Assembly: GCA_025345505.1 (NCBI GenBank)
Contig: JANVCC010010406.1
Span: forward strand, 14,556,548-14,620,547
Reading direction: 5' to 3'
DNA from: Todiramphus chloris collaris
Lineage: Eukaryota; Chordata; Aves; Coraciiformes; Alcedinidae
Length of the DNA: 64,000 bases
In this document: positions 1 through 12,278 of the stretch, piece after piece
How the letters are laid out: every line of letters begins with the position of its first letter
How positions within the stretch are numbered: the first letter of the stretch is position 1
Program-made: the position numbers and the translations under genes
The notes under the pieces: model-generated
What the model was told of the DNA's origin: nothing
The model's input: only the letters and a program-made list of their open reading frames with translations
The model's database searches: none

Positions 1-199
1 CACATAATTGAATTGCTGTAGATTAGTGAGGTGCTGCTTGTGAATTGAGGTAATGCTATGCCCATTTTTACTTGGTTCTTCATCATCTAGGAGCACTGAC
101 ATGGTGAGTTATTGTGACATAGTTGCTAAGCAAGCCTTCTTTTGTTTTGAATTGGTGTTGAAGCTGTTGATGTTCTGTTTTTTATTTCTGAATTTAAAG
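1..199 (+). other. KDM4C: KDM4C intron, 3' end (before first visible exon)
   Basis: This is the end of the intron that precedes the first visible exon. It finishes with a T-rich tract and the acceptor AG at 198-199. The reading frame that runs through this segment from 53 is open by chance and does not resemble KDM4 protein before base 200. No sequence resembling the KDM4C N-terminus (start codon exon) is present. Confidence 0.8.
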
Positions 200-375
200 G
201 TCATCCCACCAAAGGAATGGAAGCCAAGAAAACATTATGATGATATTGAAGATTTGGTGATTCCTGCTCCAATTCAGCAGATGGTCACTGGCCAGTCGGG
301 CCTCTTCACACAATACAACATTCAGAAAAAGCCAATGACAGTGAAGGAATTCAAGCAGCTGGCCAACAGTGACAA
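200..375 (+). CDS. KDM4C: KDM4C coding exon: end of JmjN domain and linker (about residues 49-107)
   Basis: KDM4C is a nuclear Fe(II)/2-oxoglutarate-dependent demethylase that removes methyl groups from H3K9me3/me2 and H3K36me3/me2. The exon opens in phase 0 with [10 protein letters not shown], the conserved end of the JmjN domain that packs on the catalytic core. It continues through [20 protein letters not shown] and [14 protein letters not shown]. The acceptor AG is at 198-199 and the donor GT at 376-377. The exon ends two bases into a lysine codon that the next exon completes (GACAA + A). The matching residues favour KDM4C over KDM4A and KDM4B when the six exons are read together. Reading past the donor reaches a stop near 430, so the longer open frame 53-430 is intron read-through. 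The start codon exon is outside the window. Confidence 0.95.
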
Positions 376-3300
376 GTATGCAGATGAGGGGTCTTGCTTA
401 GAAAGACACAAATTTCTTCCCATATTGTAGTTTCTTTGAATTGTGCTAAGCAGGCAGTGTTTTTTTTCACTTAGTAAAACCTTTCCTGTCTCCTAAGTTT
501 TAGAAGTGTATCACAATATGACTCTTATTTGTGTTTCTGGTGTTGAAAGCGTCTGGTACCATGACAGCAAGAAATTATCTGAAAAACCTGACATTATGCT
601 TTCTGTCTACCTTGTTTTCTTTCTGTTCTGACAAGTGCTTATGTTGAAAATAATGAAGATTATACAGACTTATACATGAGTTTCTATTTTGAGTACAACT
701 ATTAATGTTTAATATTTATTCCTGTTTTTTGGCCTAGATACTGGAATGGCCTATCATCATGTAATTCTGAAAAAAACCCAATGTCTTTTTAGATTTGTCC
801 AGAAGTTTTTTGTATTAACCTAAGAGAAAAAAGTCTATGTTCTGGCTATGGCAAGATGTATATTAAGGAAGAGAAGAAAGGCTGTGAAGGGCTAGACAGT
901 ATAATAAAAAGTTTCAGATAGGTTTTCAGATTCCAAGAAGAGGGAAATGATAAAAGGAATTCTTCCCCATTCTTTTAACCTCATAAAAAGAATATCTATT
1001 TAACACCTTTATCAATGATAAAGGAGGAGGGGATTGAGAGCATACTCGGTAAGATTGCAGACCACTGCAAGTTAGGTGGGTGGGTTGATCTGCCTGAGGG
1101 TAGGGAGGCTTTACAAAGTGATTGGGACAGACTGGATTGATGAGCCAAGGCCAATGGTATGATGTTCAACAACGCCAAGTGTCAGGTCCTGCATTTGGGT
1201 CATAAGAACTCCCTGCAACATTACAGGCTTGGGGATTAGTGGCTTGAAAGTTGAAGGTCATGAGGGTGTTGGTCAACAGCCAGCTGAATAGGAGCCAGCC
1301 ATATTCCCAGAGAAACAATGTGGCCAGTAGTACTAGGGAAGTGATTATCCTCAGCACTTGATGAGTCTGGACCTCAAATACCGCATTCAGTTTTGGTACC
1401 CTCACTGCAAGAAGGACACTGACGTGCAGAAGCAGGTCCAAAGAAGTGCATCAAAGATGGTGAAGGGTCTACAACACCCTATGAGGAGCAGCTGAAGGAA
1501 CTAGCATTGTTTAGTGTGGGAGAAAAGGAGGCTGAGGGGAGACCTTATCTATCACTCTGTACAGTTCCCTGAATGGAGGTTGTAGTGAGGTGGGGGTTGG
1601 TCTGTTCTCCCATGTAAAAAGTGATTGGACTAGAGGAAATGGCCTCACGTTGTGCCAGGGGAGGTTTAGGATGGATATTAGGCCAAATTTCTTCACTGAA
1701 TGGTTTGTAAAGCATTGGGACAGGCTGCCTAGAGATGTGGTGGAGTCACCATCCCTGCAGATATTAAAATGGAGTGTAGATGCAGTGGTTAGGGACATGG
1801 TTTAGTGGGAGACCTGGCAGTGCTAGGTTAGTGGATGGACTTGATTATCTTAAAGGTCTTTTCCAACCAAAATGATTCTCTGGTTACATAATAAATTAAC
1901 ATTCAGTATTTCCTCAAAATTGTCTGGGAATAGTTTCTGGAAGGTGAGTCAAAGGATTCTACATACAAAAGATAATTACATATTGAAGAAGGAAGGTATC
2001 CTGACCTAGAGTGAAAGAAGTTTTGCCTCATAACTTAATTTGAGAAATTAAGAGGTAAGTTGTTATCAAGATCAGGAAAAACTAGGACATGAAAAGCCTT
2101 TATTAAAGAGCATCCTCAGCAAATGCTCCATAATATCGATGCCTTTTTAAAAGTGCAAAAATTATTTCCTTTTTCAATTAAAAAGGATCAGTATGTCTCT
2201 GCCTATGTACTCCTTAAGAAAAACTGAGACTACCCAACTTGCAATTTTCTTACTCTGATAAGTGGGAATGGGAACCTGTTTTGTAGTTCTTAATATTATT
2301 TATTCAGTTACTGTTACAGAGGAGAATAAAATATAAAACCTATATGGTATCTGATGTAATTTTCTGTGATAGCTGTTCATGTATGTTTGAAGTTTACATT
2401 TGATTAATCCATGGTGAAATGAGAAATGCTGATTTCTTAGAAGAGTCTGATAATGCAAAAACAACCTGAAGATTTTAATATGAATTATGATGTCAGTTAA
2501 GTTTATTGTAGTCTTTATTATGGAAGATATTTTGAAGTCTTTCTGATCTCAGTTTTCATGTTTTTTCCTGAAATCAGCTTACAACTTCATCTATTTCATA
2601 GGTAAAGTTAAGAACAGTTGGGGGAGCTTATCTATTACTAGCTGTAGGTCTTATCATTGCTCTTGAGAAAATGTCATATAACCTCCCATGACACTCTTAA
2701 TGCAATCTATATTTCTTAAATATTAAGTTGCTGAGAGCACCTGTTGTCCCATAATAAGAATTTTGTACCTTAATGAGGAGGACTTCTCTGTTAAAGATTT
2801 TCTTGGGTATTGTGGTGTTACCCATTTCTTTGGGAAAGAGAGAGGGGCTATGAATGTTTAATTTAAATCATAGTTGTCTTTAAAAGGATGGTGCATGCTT
2901 AGTCTAATGCCTTGCATCTCTTATTTGTTCAGGCATTCTCAATTCACCATTGAACCAAGGTGCTCCTCCACCTTGACCTCTGGGAAATATGGGCATACCT
3001 GCATCCCGTAATCAAGATACATGTGTTATGGTAACTGAGTTTATGTATCCACGTTACTCAGTGCCAAGCAGAAATGCAGTCTGATTTCTGGAGCCATATA
3101 ATGAGAAATAATTAAAGCAACTCTATTGCTGAGAATGCTTTGGTTAAGAGGCATTTTGCTAACTTGCTTGTCTACATTCTGTGTTATCACATGATGTAAA
3201 TGTACCTAGTCTGCTTGATTCTTGTACATTTCAATTTTCTTTCCAGTAGAAAGAAAGGAAAGGAAATTGATGGTGCTAATATGAAACTTTACTTCTCAGA

Positions 3301-4132
3301 GTTGCAGTAATAGGGGAACTAGTATTCCTTTTTGAAGACCTAAATATGGGAGAACAGAGGCCTGACACAGGATCCTAGGGTAAAAGCTATTGATGAATAT
3401 TTTCTATGTAGTGTGCTTGTGTTGTGTCCCCATAAGAGTTTATGTGAGGTTTGAGTAGCCTTCCAAAAGGATATGCAGAAATATATCTACGCATATAAAA
3501 GTGTGGTGCCCTGTGCTGCAGTAAAGGAGTAAGAAGAAAAATTTCCTTAAGTATTTTTTTTTTTCCCTGCATGGTAGGATTTTTTAGCATCAACTGTTTG
3601 AAACATTACATCTTTTCCCAAAATGTCTTTCTGGAGAAGGAGGAAAAGAGAGTACTGGTTTTGCCTGGCTGGGCTGCTACTTGGCAGAATTAGTACTTTT
3701 GAGTTGTTCTGAGACAGGCTTGTTCATGACCTACCTCTGCATCTTTGGAGAGCTAGTAGCAAGGTAGGAAAATAACAAATACTTGTTAATTAAGTGGCTT
3801 TCCCATGTGTGTCTTTTTTACAGAAGAGAAACAAAAGGGAGGGCCTCAGCCTAAGGACAGTCAGTGCATGTGCAGTGTAGATGCTGGAGACTGAGGAAAA
3901 GGTTTCATGGGTAGGTGGGTAACTTCCATTATTGTAGCTATCAGATAGGAGGATACACACTGTGGTGTATCATGAAACTGCAAATTCAGGACAGCTAATA
4001 ATTCCTTCACTTCTGTGACTTTGAAATAAAGTTATCTCTCAGAATTCAGTTTGCAGGATAAGAAGCATAGCCCATTTTGAAAGTCATTATTGGAAGACTA
4101 CGCTGAACCTTTGCCTACCTCTTCTTCTGCAG
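376..4132 (+). other. KDM4C: KDM4C intron (3757 bp)
   Basis: Canonical GT-AG intron between the first and second visible exons. It contains one decayed plus-strand CR1 fragment (about 990-1888). The rest is AT-rich unique sequence in which I see no gene, RNA or further recognisable repeat. The acceptor is preceded by a clear pyrimidine tract (about 4111-4130). Confidence 0.85.
990..1888 (+). mobile_element. CR1 LINE fragment, 3' half (decayed)
   Basis: The fragment begins at a decayed FINDL-like stretch of the CR1 reverse transcriptase, runs through the region after the polymerase active site, and reaches the C-terminal segment around 1590-1800. That segment still reads like TRGNGLTLCQGRFRMDIRPN and [11 protein letters not shown] in one frame. 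It ends with the CR1 3' untranslated signature, a GGACTTGAT..CTTAAAGGTCTTTTCCAAC-type segment followed by a degenerate ATTCTNTG unit. Several frameshifts and stops show it is dead. It is 5' truncated, as most CR1 copies are. Confidence 0.85.
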
Positions 4133-4247
4133 ATACTGCACCCCAAGATACGTAGATTATGAAGATCTGGAGCGTAAATACTGGAGGAACTTGACTTTTG
4201 TGGCACCAATTTATGGAGCAGATATCAATGGGAGCATTTATGATGAA
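4133..4247 (+). CDS. KDM4C: KDM4C coding exon: start of JmjC region (about residues 107-145)
   Basis: The exon completes the split lysine codon and reads [19 protein letters not shown], then [19 protein letters not shown]. The segment [17 protein letters not shown] separates KDM4C from KDM4A (NPPIYGADVNGTLY) and KDM4B. The tyrosine of IYGAD (codon 4212-4214) corresponds to Y134, which contacts 2-oxoglutarate in KDM4 structures. The acceptor is CTTCTTCTGCAG, ending at 4132, and the donor is GTACGC at 4248. It ends in phase 0. The exon length of 115 nt keeps the frame when joined to its neighbours. Confidence 0.95.
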
Positions 4248-7096
4248 GTACGCATAGATTTTTATGAAGTTTATCTCTTCTAGCCCTCTTTTAAAGGGTG
4301 CTGTGCTTAGAGGGTATATTCTTGCTTTGTGACTGGAATGGAATGTCTTTCTTCTGAGGTCTGTGTTACTTATTTTAAAGACTCCAAGCAAGGTTGAAAT
4401 TAACTCTACATCTGCGAGTCAGACAGTTCTGTCCCTAGACAGTAGGATATTGCTACTCTTCTGATCGTAAGACTCTTCACTTTGAACTTTCCAGAAGTTT
4501 GAAATTCCTTCCTATTTATTTATTTGTTTATTAACATTTCAGTATGCTTGTACCTTTGTGGAAATACAGTGATATTTTAAATAACTTTTACTTCAAAGTT
4601 AAAAGACTAAATACTTTATTTCTCTCTCACTGGGGAAAATTGATAGCTGTACTTGATACGTGCTTGAAATGCCTCCAGTTTCCTGGAAATGTGCTTACAA
4701 TTACTATGTACCTCTGAATTAAAATAGATAAAGTGGAAACTTCGAAGGAAATGAATTTTGCTCGTTACTTGCCAAGATCTCCATGAATAAAAGGGGACTC
4801 TTAACATAGATCTCTTTGTCCAAAGAATTACAGAATATCCACTGAAATCAATTAGGCTATGTAAGTAGCTACAGGAACTAGATTTTAAAAGAATTATTGA
4901 AGTAATGAGACTTAACAGAAGAAATGTTAACATTTTAGAAAAGATTTGAGGGTTTAAAAAGTACAGGGCATGCTTCTCTCCAAAAGAATTGCCTATGTGT
5001 GGAGTTCTTGAGTTGTTTTGTGTTCCATGTAACTGCCTTCTCCAATCATTAAAAAATTAGTAATTCCCTGTGGCAGAGGGTCTGAGGCTCTGCTAATGTT
5101 TCATATTTCTTCAGAGATGACAAATTACTTGAAGACTCTGTCCAAAGATAAACATGGTCAGCCAAAGTGGCTTAAGGCAATTCAATTTTAGATTATGTAG
5201 TCTTTGAAAGATATCTATAAATGTCCAATGGTCTATTGTTTAGAGAAAGCAGAAAGTTCAAATTCTATTGTCTGTCCAAATAGCTGTATAAAAATGATTT
5301 TGAAAAGTATTGAAGATTCTGATTTGGGGTGTTTTAGTGAAGAGACATTCCAGGTGTCTGTTGCATTGTGGAGACCAAAATGGGACACAGGAAAACAATA
5401 TATCTTTCAAAAAATAGAAGCTTGCCCTTCTTCTTTCTATTGTCTTTTAAATTCTTTTAAATTTTATTTTTTTTAAATGTTGGCAGGTAATGCCTTCTGA
5501 TGTACACTTTGTTTTGATAGTATTTTCTTTCAGTATCTTAAGGTTACCGTTGCACGAGCAACATTTCCAAAGAAAAGAGAATGCAGTAATATCCAATTTT
5601 GAGGTGCTGACTGGCAGAAGAGGTCAGGCAATTCTGTCTCATGGAATTGCACTCTCTTTAGATTGGGAGGCTGAGGAAGGTAGGTCAAAAAAGCAAAGGG
5701 TAAAGTGAGAAGAGCAGCATTCAGCAATCCTAACTCAGATATTAGGTGCATGTGAAGATGAGACAAAAGAAAGCAGTGAACATTTCAGGGAGTGGGGAAT
5801 AAGGGAGTGGGGAAGAAAATAGTAATAGGTAGAACAAAAAGCCCAACCTTAATGGATATGATTACATCAGCTTTATTTAAAAATAAACAACAACAAAGAA
5901 GAAATATTAGTGAAAGGAATAGGCACTGAGGAAAGAGTACGAAGAGACTGAGCAGTTGTTATGACAACCATGTCATGGTGTACAGTCCAGTAAGGTTTAG
6001 AGGGGAAAAAAAACCAAAAAAAACCAAGACTCCTGGTATAAAACTGTTGGTGAAAAAGTTATGGGTGCAACTGATGAAAATGTTTTTGCTTAGATTATTT
6101 TTGCCAGTGCTAACTTTTGGCCAGCAGATGGTGTACTTGCACAACTAGTATGTTTCATATTTTAGGCTTGAAGAGAGTGCCAAGAAAGGATCTTTTCAAT
6201 TCTGTTTGGAATTAGAGGTTGTTCTTATGGCTTAATTCAGTTTACTTCAGGATTGTCATTATTTGAGGAAAGGAGATGAACACAAGTAGCTGATGTTTTG
6301 GGCAACATACGGCAGAAACAGAATGGTGTGATTAGTTTATTGTAACTGCCTATTTGCAATAAACAAACCTAAAAGCTTACTTTTTACAATATGCATTTTA
6401 TAGAAAACTGTGTTGTAGATGTTACATTTAATATGGAAAGGTAACTATCTGACAGAATTCCAGGTAGATAAACATTAGGAACTTAGTGAAAGTGTGGTAT
6501 ATATGTGTACTTGGGCCATCAAAATTGGTGAGAAATGCTGCCGTGCTGCAAGTCCTTTGTTTCCTTAGTTTAAAAGTTTACCAATTACGTTTTCGTTTCC
6601 ACATGGTGATGCTCAATTCTACATTGAGACATCTGTATCTGAAGCACAATGAAACCCTAATTTTTATTATTTAGATTATTTAGAAACAGTATTATTTGTG
6701 GAACCAAGAAGCTTGCTGACATTGTGCCAGAGAGATCATAGGTCTTGTATTGTTTGCTTTTCTTAGATTAGAGCATGACAGGTTCTTAGGGGTTTGGAAG
6801 ATGGGGTTAAGTTATAAAACCTGTGTTACATGGAACATCAAAAAAAAAACCCCAGAAAACCCCAAAAAAGAACAGGAACAAAATTATGAATGCATGCTTT
6901 GAAATTTGACAACTGCTGTTAATGATTCAAAGTGATATTTGGATTATTCCAGAATCTGTGTTGTGTATTTATAATGTATTTAGGCTTATTTGACAAATTC
7001 TGAACAGAGATGAAGCCTTTATGAATAAGGAAATAACCTATGAGAAAAATGTTCTATAGACTGTATAGAGCTTTATAGAAAAAAAATTTGAGATAT

Positions 7097-7138
7097 TTGA
7101 ATGTTTCCTTGAGATAAGATAGTTGAATGTTTCCTTGA
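7097..7138. repeat. Short direct repeat, 16 bp twice
   Basis: The 16-mer TTGAATGTTTCCTTGA occurs at 7097-7112 and again at 7123-7138, a 26-bp period. This is probably a small local duplication. No function is suggested. Confidence 0.7.
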
Positions 7139-8033
7139 AATATTATTCTGTGCTGTATGCATCTTAATTGCTGTATGCATTAAATTACAGTGATTTGTAG
7201 AATGACAAAGTAGGTTACTCAGGAAAAAGTGCTGCATGAAGGAATAGATTGTAAGGATCATTATTTATGTTAAGATTATAAACATTAGTAGATGTGTTTG
7301 AGGTTCTGTCGTCTTGTTGCTATAAGGTCATCTGGACTTGAATGAAAATTAATATTCCTGTAAGTGTTTATAATGTCCGTAGTAAAACACTGGTCTCACT
7401 AGTTGCGGTTGTTAAGCTGATTCATTAATTCATTATGAACACCTAAGAGTTATGATTGTTTAGGAAGTTGGATTAAGAAGTGATTATTTTTTATTATGTT
7501 AATTCAGGATAGCTGTCTTCCTTATAAGTTAGCATGAATGTAGCGCCAGCTGGTGCCAGCTTAGACTGTGAATGTGTTGCTTGTGAAACAGCTGCAAAAA
7601 GTTACTGCCCCTGTCAGGAAGGGGAAGGGAGTTATTTTGTTTCTGATATCATGACTTTATTAAATTCATTTACTTTTTATTAACTTAACTGTTAATTGTA
7701 CCTGTGACTAAGCTGAAGAGAGATTCACCTGTTTGTTCCATACAGTCTCCTTTCTGATAAACTATTAGGCATTTCACTTGCATGCTACTCACAACTGTTG
7801 TTAGATGAAACCAGCAATCACTGAGGCCACAGATTGTTTCCTTGTTGTACGAGATAAAAGGAGCTCAAAGTAGTGTTTTCTGTTTCCTGAGTTGTGGTGG
7901 GTTTTTTGTTTGTGTTTTGATTTTTTTTTTTCAATTTGAAATTATATTTTTGTGGCCAGATGAGGAACACATGAAACCTCTGCATGGACTGACTCTAGCA
8001 AGGAGGGGCAATAAAAAGTCTTCCTGGTTTCTT

Positions 8034-8107
8034 CGAATCGTAGAATGGTAGAAGTTGGAAGGAGCCTCTGGAGATCATTGAGGTCGACCCCTCTGCCAGA
8101 TTAGGAT
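8034..8107 (-). mobile_element. CR1 3' tail fragment
   Basis: On the minus strand this reads as the terminal part of a CR1 element: the GTCGACCTCAATGATCTCCA-type segment, then CTTCCAACTT, then degenerate ATTCTACGATTC units at the 3' end. Only about 75 bp is present, an extreme 5' truncation. Confidence 0.75.
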
Positions 8108-8639
8108 CACATTTCAAAGTAGTTTCCAAAGAAAAGTGATTGTTTTGATGTTTATGATGGGTCACAAAACACATCTGACTTAAATGCTGCTAATGACATC
8201 TACAGTTCAGCATAGATAAGCTATGGTTTGGAAGAAGCATGTGTAAATGCTATGTTGCCGCTTTTACTTGGCTTCTGCCTTGAAGAGACCACTGTACTTC
8301 CCTTTTCTTTGTCTTAGTTTTATTCCTCATGATAAGACAAGTCCTAATGTCTACTTTCTCCAATGTCTAGGGTGCGGGGAGCTCTGTCATTAGTAATAGA
8401 AGAGTAATTGATTCAGTGCAGTTCGTAGGCCATTATTGTTGCTAAATTGTAGGTACATTTCTAAAGTAATATTAACTCTAGCAACAGATGTACTCAAGTT
8501 TCCTGCTGTATCCCTGGACAGAGCAGCTAACTTGATTTTAAAGCAGGACCTTGACATTACACGTAGAGTTTGAATTTGAGTTAAGGATGGCATCTAAGTT
8601 GTAACTTAACCTAAGTCTGCAAGGTCACCAGGCATAAGT

Positions 8640-9970
8640 AATTCAAGAGTCTCTGGAGAGCAGCAGTGACAAGTTCCTGACCAAAGCTCTCTGCTGGACC
8701 ATGTACTCAAAACTTGTTTTCAGTGTGAAGGTCAAAGGCAGCCTTGGCTGTAGTGAACATGAAATGGTAGAGTTCAGGATCTTAAGAGGAGGTGTCAAGA
8801 CAGGAAGCAGGACCATAACCCTGGCTTTTAGGAGATCAGACTTTGGCCTCTTCAGTGATTTGCTTGCAAGAGTCTTGTGGGATAAGGCCCTGGAGGGTAG
8901 AAGGGCCCATGAAAGCTAGCTGGTAATCACATCTTTTAAGCTGAAGAGTCATCCATTCTAATGAATAGGAAGTCAGGCAAGACTGCCAGGGATCTGCATT
9001 GATGAGCAAGGAGCTTCTGACAAAACTCAAGCACAAACAGGAAGTACAAAGGAGGCAGAAGCAGGGATGTGTAACCCAGGTGGAATATAGAGACACTGTC
9101 CAAATAGGGAGAAATTGAGAACTTTGAAGCCTACCTGTAATTGAATCTGAGAGATACTGAAGGCAAGAAGGGGGACTTCTGTAAGTCTACCCCAGGGATC
9201 AATACTGGGTCCAGTCCTGTTTAACATCTTTATTAATGATTTGGATGAAGCTGCCATCCAGAGGGACCTTAACAGGCTGGAGAAGTGGGTTGACAGGTAT
9301 CTCATGTAGCTCAAGAAGGGGGAAGTGCAAAGTGCTGGGCTGGGTGAGGAAAATGAACTCGGGTATATGAGGTATGTGCCTGGTATCGAAGGCTGGAAGG
9401 CTGCTTTCCAAAAAAGGCCTTTGGGGACCTTGCAGGACAGCAAGGTGAACATAAGCCAGCAGTGTGCTGATGCAGTAAAGGCGGCTAACAATGTCCTGGG
9501 CTGCATTAAGAGGAAAGCTGCCAGTAGGCTGAAGAAGGTGATCCTTCCCTTAAGTTCAGCACTGCTGAGGCCACACCTGAAGTGCTGTGTCCCAGGTCTT
9601 GGCTCCCTATCTCTCCTCTATCCAGGAGCTACTGGATTGAGCCCAGTGAAGAGCCACTAAGATGCTGAAGGGACTGGAGCATCTCTTGTATGAGGGAAGG
9701 CTGAGAGAACTGAGACGTTTCAGCCTTAGGGGGACCTCATCAATGTATATACCTGCAGGGATGGTGCAGAGAGGACGGTGACAGGCTTTTATCAGCAGTG
9801 CCTGGTGACAGGACCATAGGCAATGGGCACAAATGAAACATAGGAGTGTCCTTCTGAATGTGAGGAAACACTTTGTTTTATTGACGAGTGGGTGACCCAG
9901 GCACAGGTGGCCTGGAGAGATTGTCAATTTTTCCATCCTTGCTGAGATAGTTGTACAGATTGTATTTTGC
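8640..9970 (+). mobile_element. CR1 LINE fragment, endonuclease end plus reverse transcriptase (decayed, internal deletion)
   Basis: At 8734-8917 the frame reads VKGSLGCSEHEMVEFRILRG and later FRRSDFGLFSDLLARVLWDKALEG, the conserved end of the CR1 endonuclease domain. Around 9190-9600 it jumps to the C-terminal reverse transcriptase part (INISQQCADAVKAANNVLGC-like and SALLRPHLKCC-like). This shows that the central polymerase region has been lost. It ends in the C-terminal part near 9970 without the CR1 3' tail. The many stops make it a non-coding relic. Confidence 0.8.
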
Positions 9971-10014
9971 AAACTGCTGTAATTATATATCTTGTGTGCC
10001 ATCCTTTACAGTAG

Positions 10015-10708
10015 TGTACTGGGTTTGTGCCAAGGTTTTGGTAGTGGGGGGACTACAGGGATGGCTTCTGTGAGAAGCTGCTAGAGGGTTCCCCCCCGCC
10101 ATGTCCAACAGAACCACTGCCAGCCAAATCTAAGACAGACCTGTGACTGCCTAAGCTGAGCTCATCAGCGATAGTGGTAGCGCCTCTGATACCATATTTA
10201 AGAAGAGGAAAAAACATGGGTGGTGTAACAGCAATTGCAGCTGGAGTGAGAATATGTGAGAGAAAACACTGCAGACAGCAAGGTCAGTGAAGGACGGGAA
10301 GGTGGTGCTCCAGGTGCCAGAACAGAGATTCTCCTGCAGCCTGTGGTGAAGAAGACCATAGTGAGGCAGGGTGTGCCTCTGCAGTCCGTGGAGGCTAATG
10401 GTGGAAGAGATATCCAACCGCAGCCTGTGGGAGTCCCCATGACAGAGCAGGTGGATTCCTGAAGGAGGCTGTGATCCTGGGGAGAGTGTGCTGGATCAGG
10501 CTCCTGTGAGGACTTGTGGACTCATGAAGAGAGGAGTCTGTGCTGGAGGAGGTTTACTAGCAGGACATTTGACCCCTTGGAAGGAACCCATACTTGAAGC
10601 AGGCTGTAAAGAACTGTAGCCTGTGGGAGGGGCTTCATTCTGGAGCATGAGAAGAGTGTGAGGAATGTATAACGAACTGACTGCAGCTCACATTCCCTGT
10701 CCACTTGG
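10015..10708 (+). mobile_element. Avian endogenous retrovirus LTR, 5' part
   Basis: The segment starts TGTACTGGGTTTGTGCCAAG and continues with a GTTTTGGTAGTGGGGGGACT stretch. This resembles a long avian LTR family that I recall from non-galliform genomes but cannot name. A TATA-like TATTTAAG lies at 10195-10202. After it come degenerate GC-richer units with a recurring CAGCCTGTGG core (for example in 10330-10650). The LTR 3' end (polyadenylation signal, terminal CA) is missing, and the sequence passes directly into CR1 at about 10709. The open frame 10256-10462 is part of this repeat and not a gene. Confidence 0.6.
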
Positions 10709-11190
10709 GCCCCTCACTACAAGAAGGAAATTTTGATGCTGGAGAGCCCAAGGAAGGGCAACAAAGGTGTTGAAGGCTTCTAGAGAACAAGTATTATGAG
10801 GAGCAGCTGAAGGAACTGGGGTTTTTTAGTGTGGAGGTAAAGGAGACTGAGGGGAGACCTTACTGCGGTCCACAACTGCCTGCAGAGGAGGCTGTAGCAA
10901 GGTGGGGGTCGTTCTCTTCAAAGTAACAAGTGACTGGACAAGAGGAAGCGGCCTTGAGTTGCACCGGGGAGGTTTATTTTAGATATTGGTCAAAATACCG
11001 TCACTGAACAGGTTGTAAAGCACTGAGACAGGCTGCCTAGGGAGGTACATCCCTGGATGTATTTAAAAGAGGTGTAGATGTGGTGCTGAGGGACATGGTT
11101 TAGCGGTGCACTTGTCAGTGCTGTGTTAACGGCTGGACTTGATGATCATAAAGGTCTTTTCCAACCTAAAGCATTTTATGATTTCATGTG
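10709..11190 (+). mobile_element. CR1 LINE 3' end
   Basis: This is the last part of CR1: the decayed reverse transcriptase C-terminus (traces of the TSDWTRGSG-like and ETGCLG-like segments), then the 3' untranslated segment with GGCTGGACTTGATGATCATA and AAGGTCTTTTCCAAC, ending near a degenerate ATTTTATGATTTCATG. Its 5' part overlaps in content with the neighbouring CR1 at 8640-9970. The two are therefore separate insertions or a duplication, not one element split by the LTR. Confidence 0.8.
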
Positions 11191-12242
11191 AGATGTCCTT
11201 TCTCTATGATCTTATAGTTGAGGTCCATGTGAGCAGTCCTTTATATATGTGTTTGGTTCTAGTTTGCATTTTGAAAGAGAATCTGTGTACTTCTGTTGTA
11301 CTTCCCTCCCCACGTAAGGGTGCTGCAAAGCAGTGGTTATTTCTGACAAGATACTGAAAAGAAAAAAACATATCAAATGAGGGAGATTGCTGAGGTTGCC
11401 CGTATTTCCTAAGCTGTGTCCTTATGGTGCAGAGATTCTGTTTGTATGATTTTTCTGTCTGTATTCTATGCACTTTGAAGAAGCAATAAATACATGGCAG
11501 GCTTTTTATTATAGTTATTGATGTGAGTGGGTGTGTGGAGGGAGGAGTGGGTGACCAAGCACAATATTTTTTTTTTTTTGTATGTTTCTTCTACTGCTTT
11601 TCACTCTGTCTCTTAATTAGTTTTTTTTTTTTAAATTCTTCTTTACCATTTCAGCTGCTACAGTCAGTCTTAGGGGCTTTGTAATCCCAGTTATGGAACA
11701 AACATCTTTTATGCCATCTTAATATTGAAATGAATCTACAAGATAATCATGGTAAAAATTAAACTCTGAGAAAAGATTGTGTGTTTTAACATATACATAC
11801 AGAAATCATGTTCATAAAAATAGAATATATCACACTGTTGGCTGATTTAAGTAAAGTGCAAAGGACAGTATGTCACTATTGTAAGTACTTTTTAAAAAAG
11901 GAAATGGAAAAAAAAATTCATTTGGAGCCCGTTTTATTCTTATCTGTGAAGAGGTCTCTGCATACAACCTTAAGCTTCATTTTTCACCAGTATCCTGAAA
12001 GCAATAGTTTTCTTTGTGTTTTTGAGAAAAGAATGGGTCAGCTCCTTCAAAACTGTGCAAGTGTTCAGATGTTTGAGAGCTGCTTGTGAAGTGTCTCATT
12101 TTATCTCCACATTGCATTAAAAACTGATTCAAAAGCTGTTAAGAGTCATAAAAACTCTTGATAGTAATTTGCAGTAAATTTGAGTCATCTGCAAAATTAG
12201 TGTAGGTTGGAATAATGATCTTCTATATAAACTACTATGTAC

Positions 12243-12278
12243 CTTAGCTTGTATTTCTATAGAGAAATACAAGCTAAG
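12243..12278. repeat. Perfect 16-bp inverted repeat with 4-nt loop
   Basis: CTTAGCTTGTATTTCT at 12243-12258 is followed by ATAG and then by its exact reverse complement at 12263-12278. In RNA this would be a 16-pair hairpin with a tetraloop. It lies deep in the intron, away from exons. The stem is short for a microRNA precursor, and I see no flanking paired extension. Confidence 0.9.

Noticed and set aside
53-430. A 125-residue open frame as a separate gene
   Set aside because: Only 200-375 matches KDM4C. The flanks are intron read-through on both sides of clear splice sites.
9027-9506. A 159-residue minus-strand frame
   Set aside because: It is antisense to a CR1 fragment. The plus strand of this region has the recognisable CR1 protein remnants.
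12243-12278. MicroRNA precursor call for the hairpin
   Set aside because: The stem is only 16 bp and the flanks do not extend the pairing, which is too short for a typical precursor.
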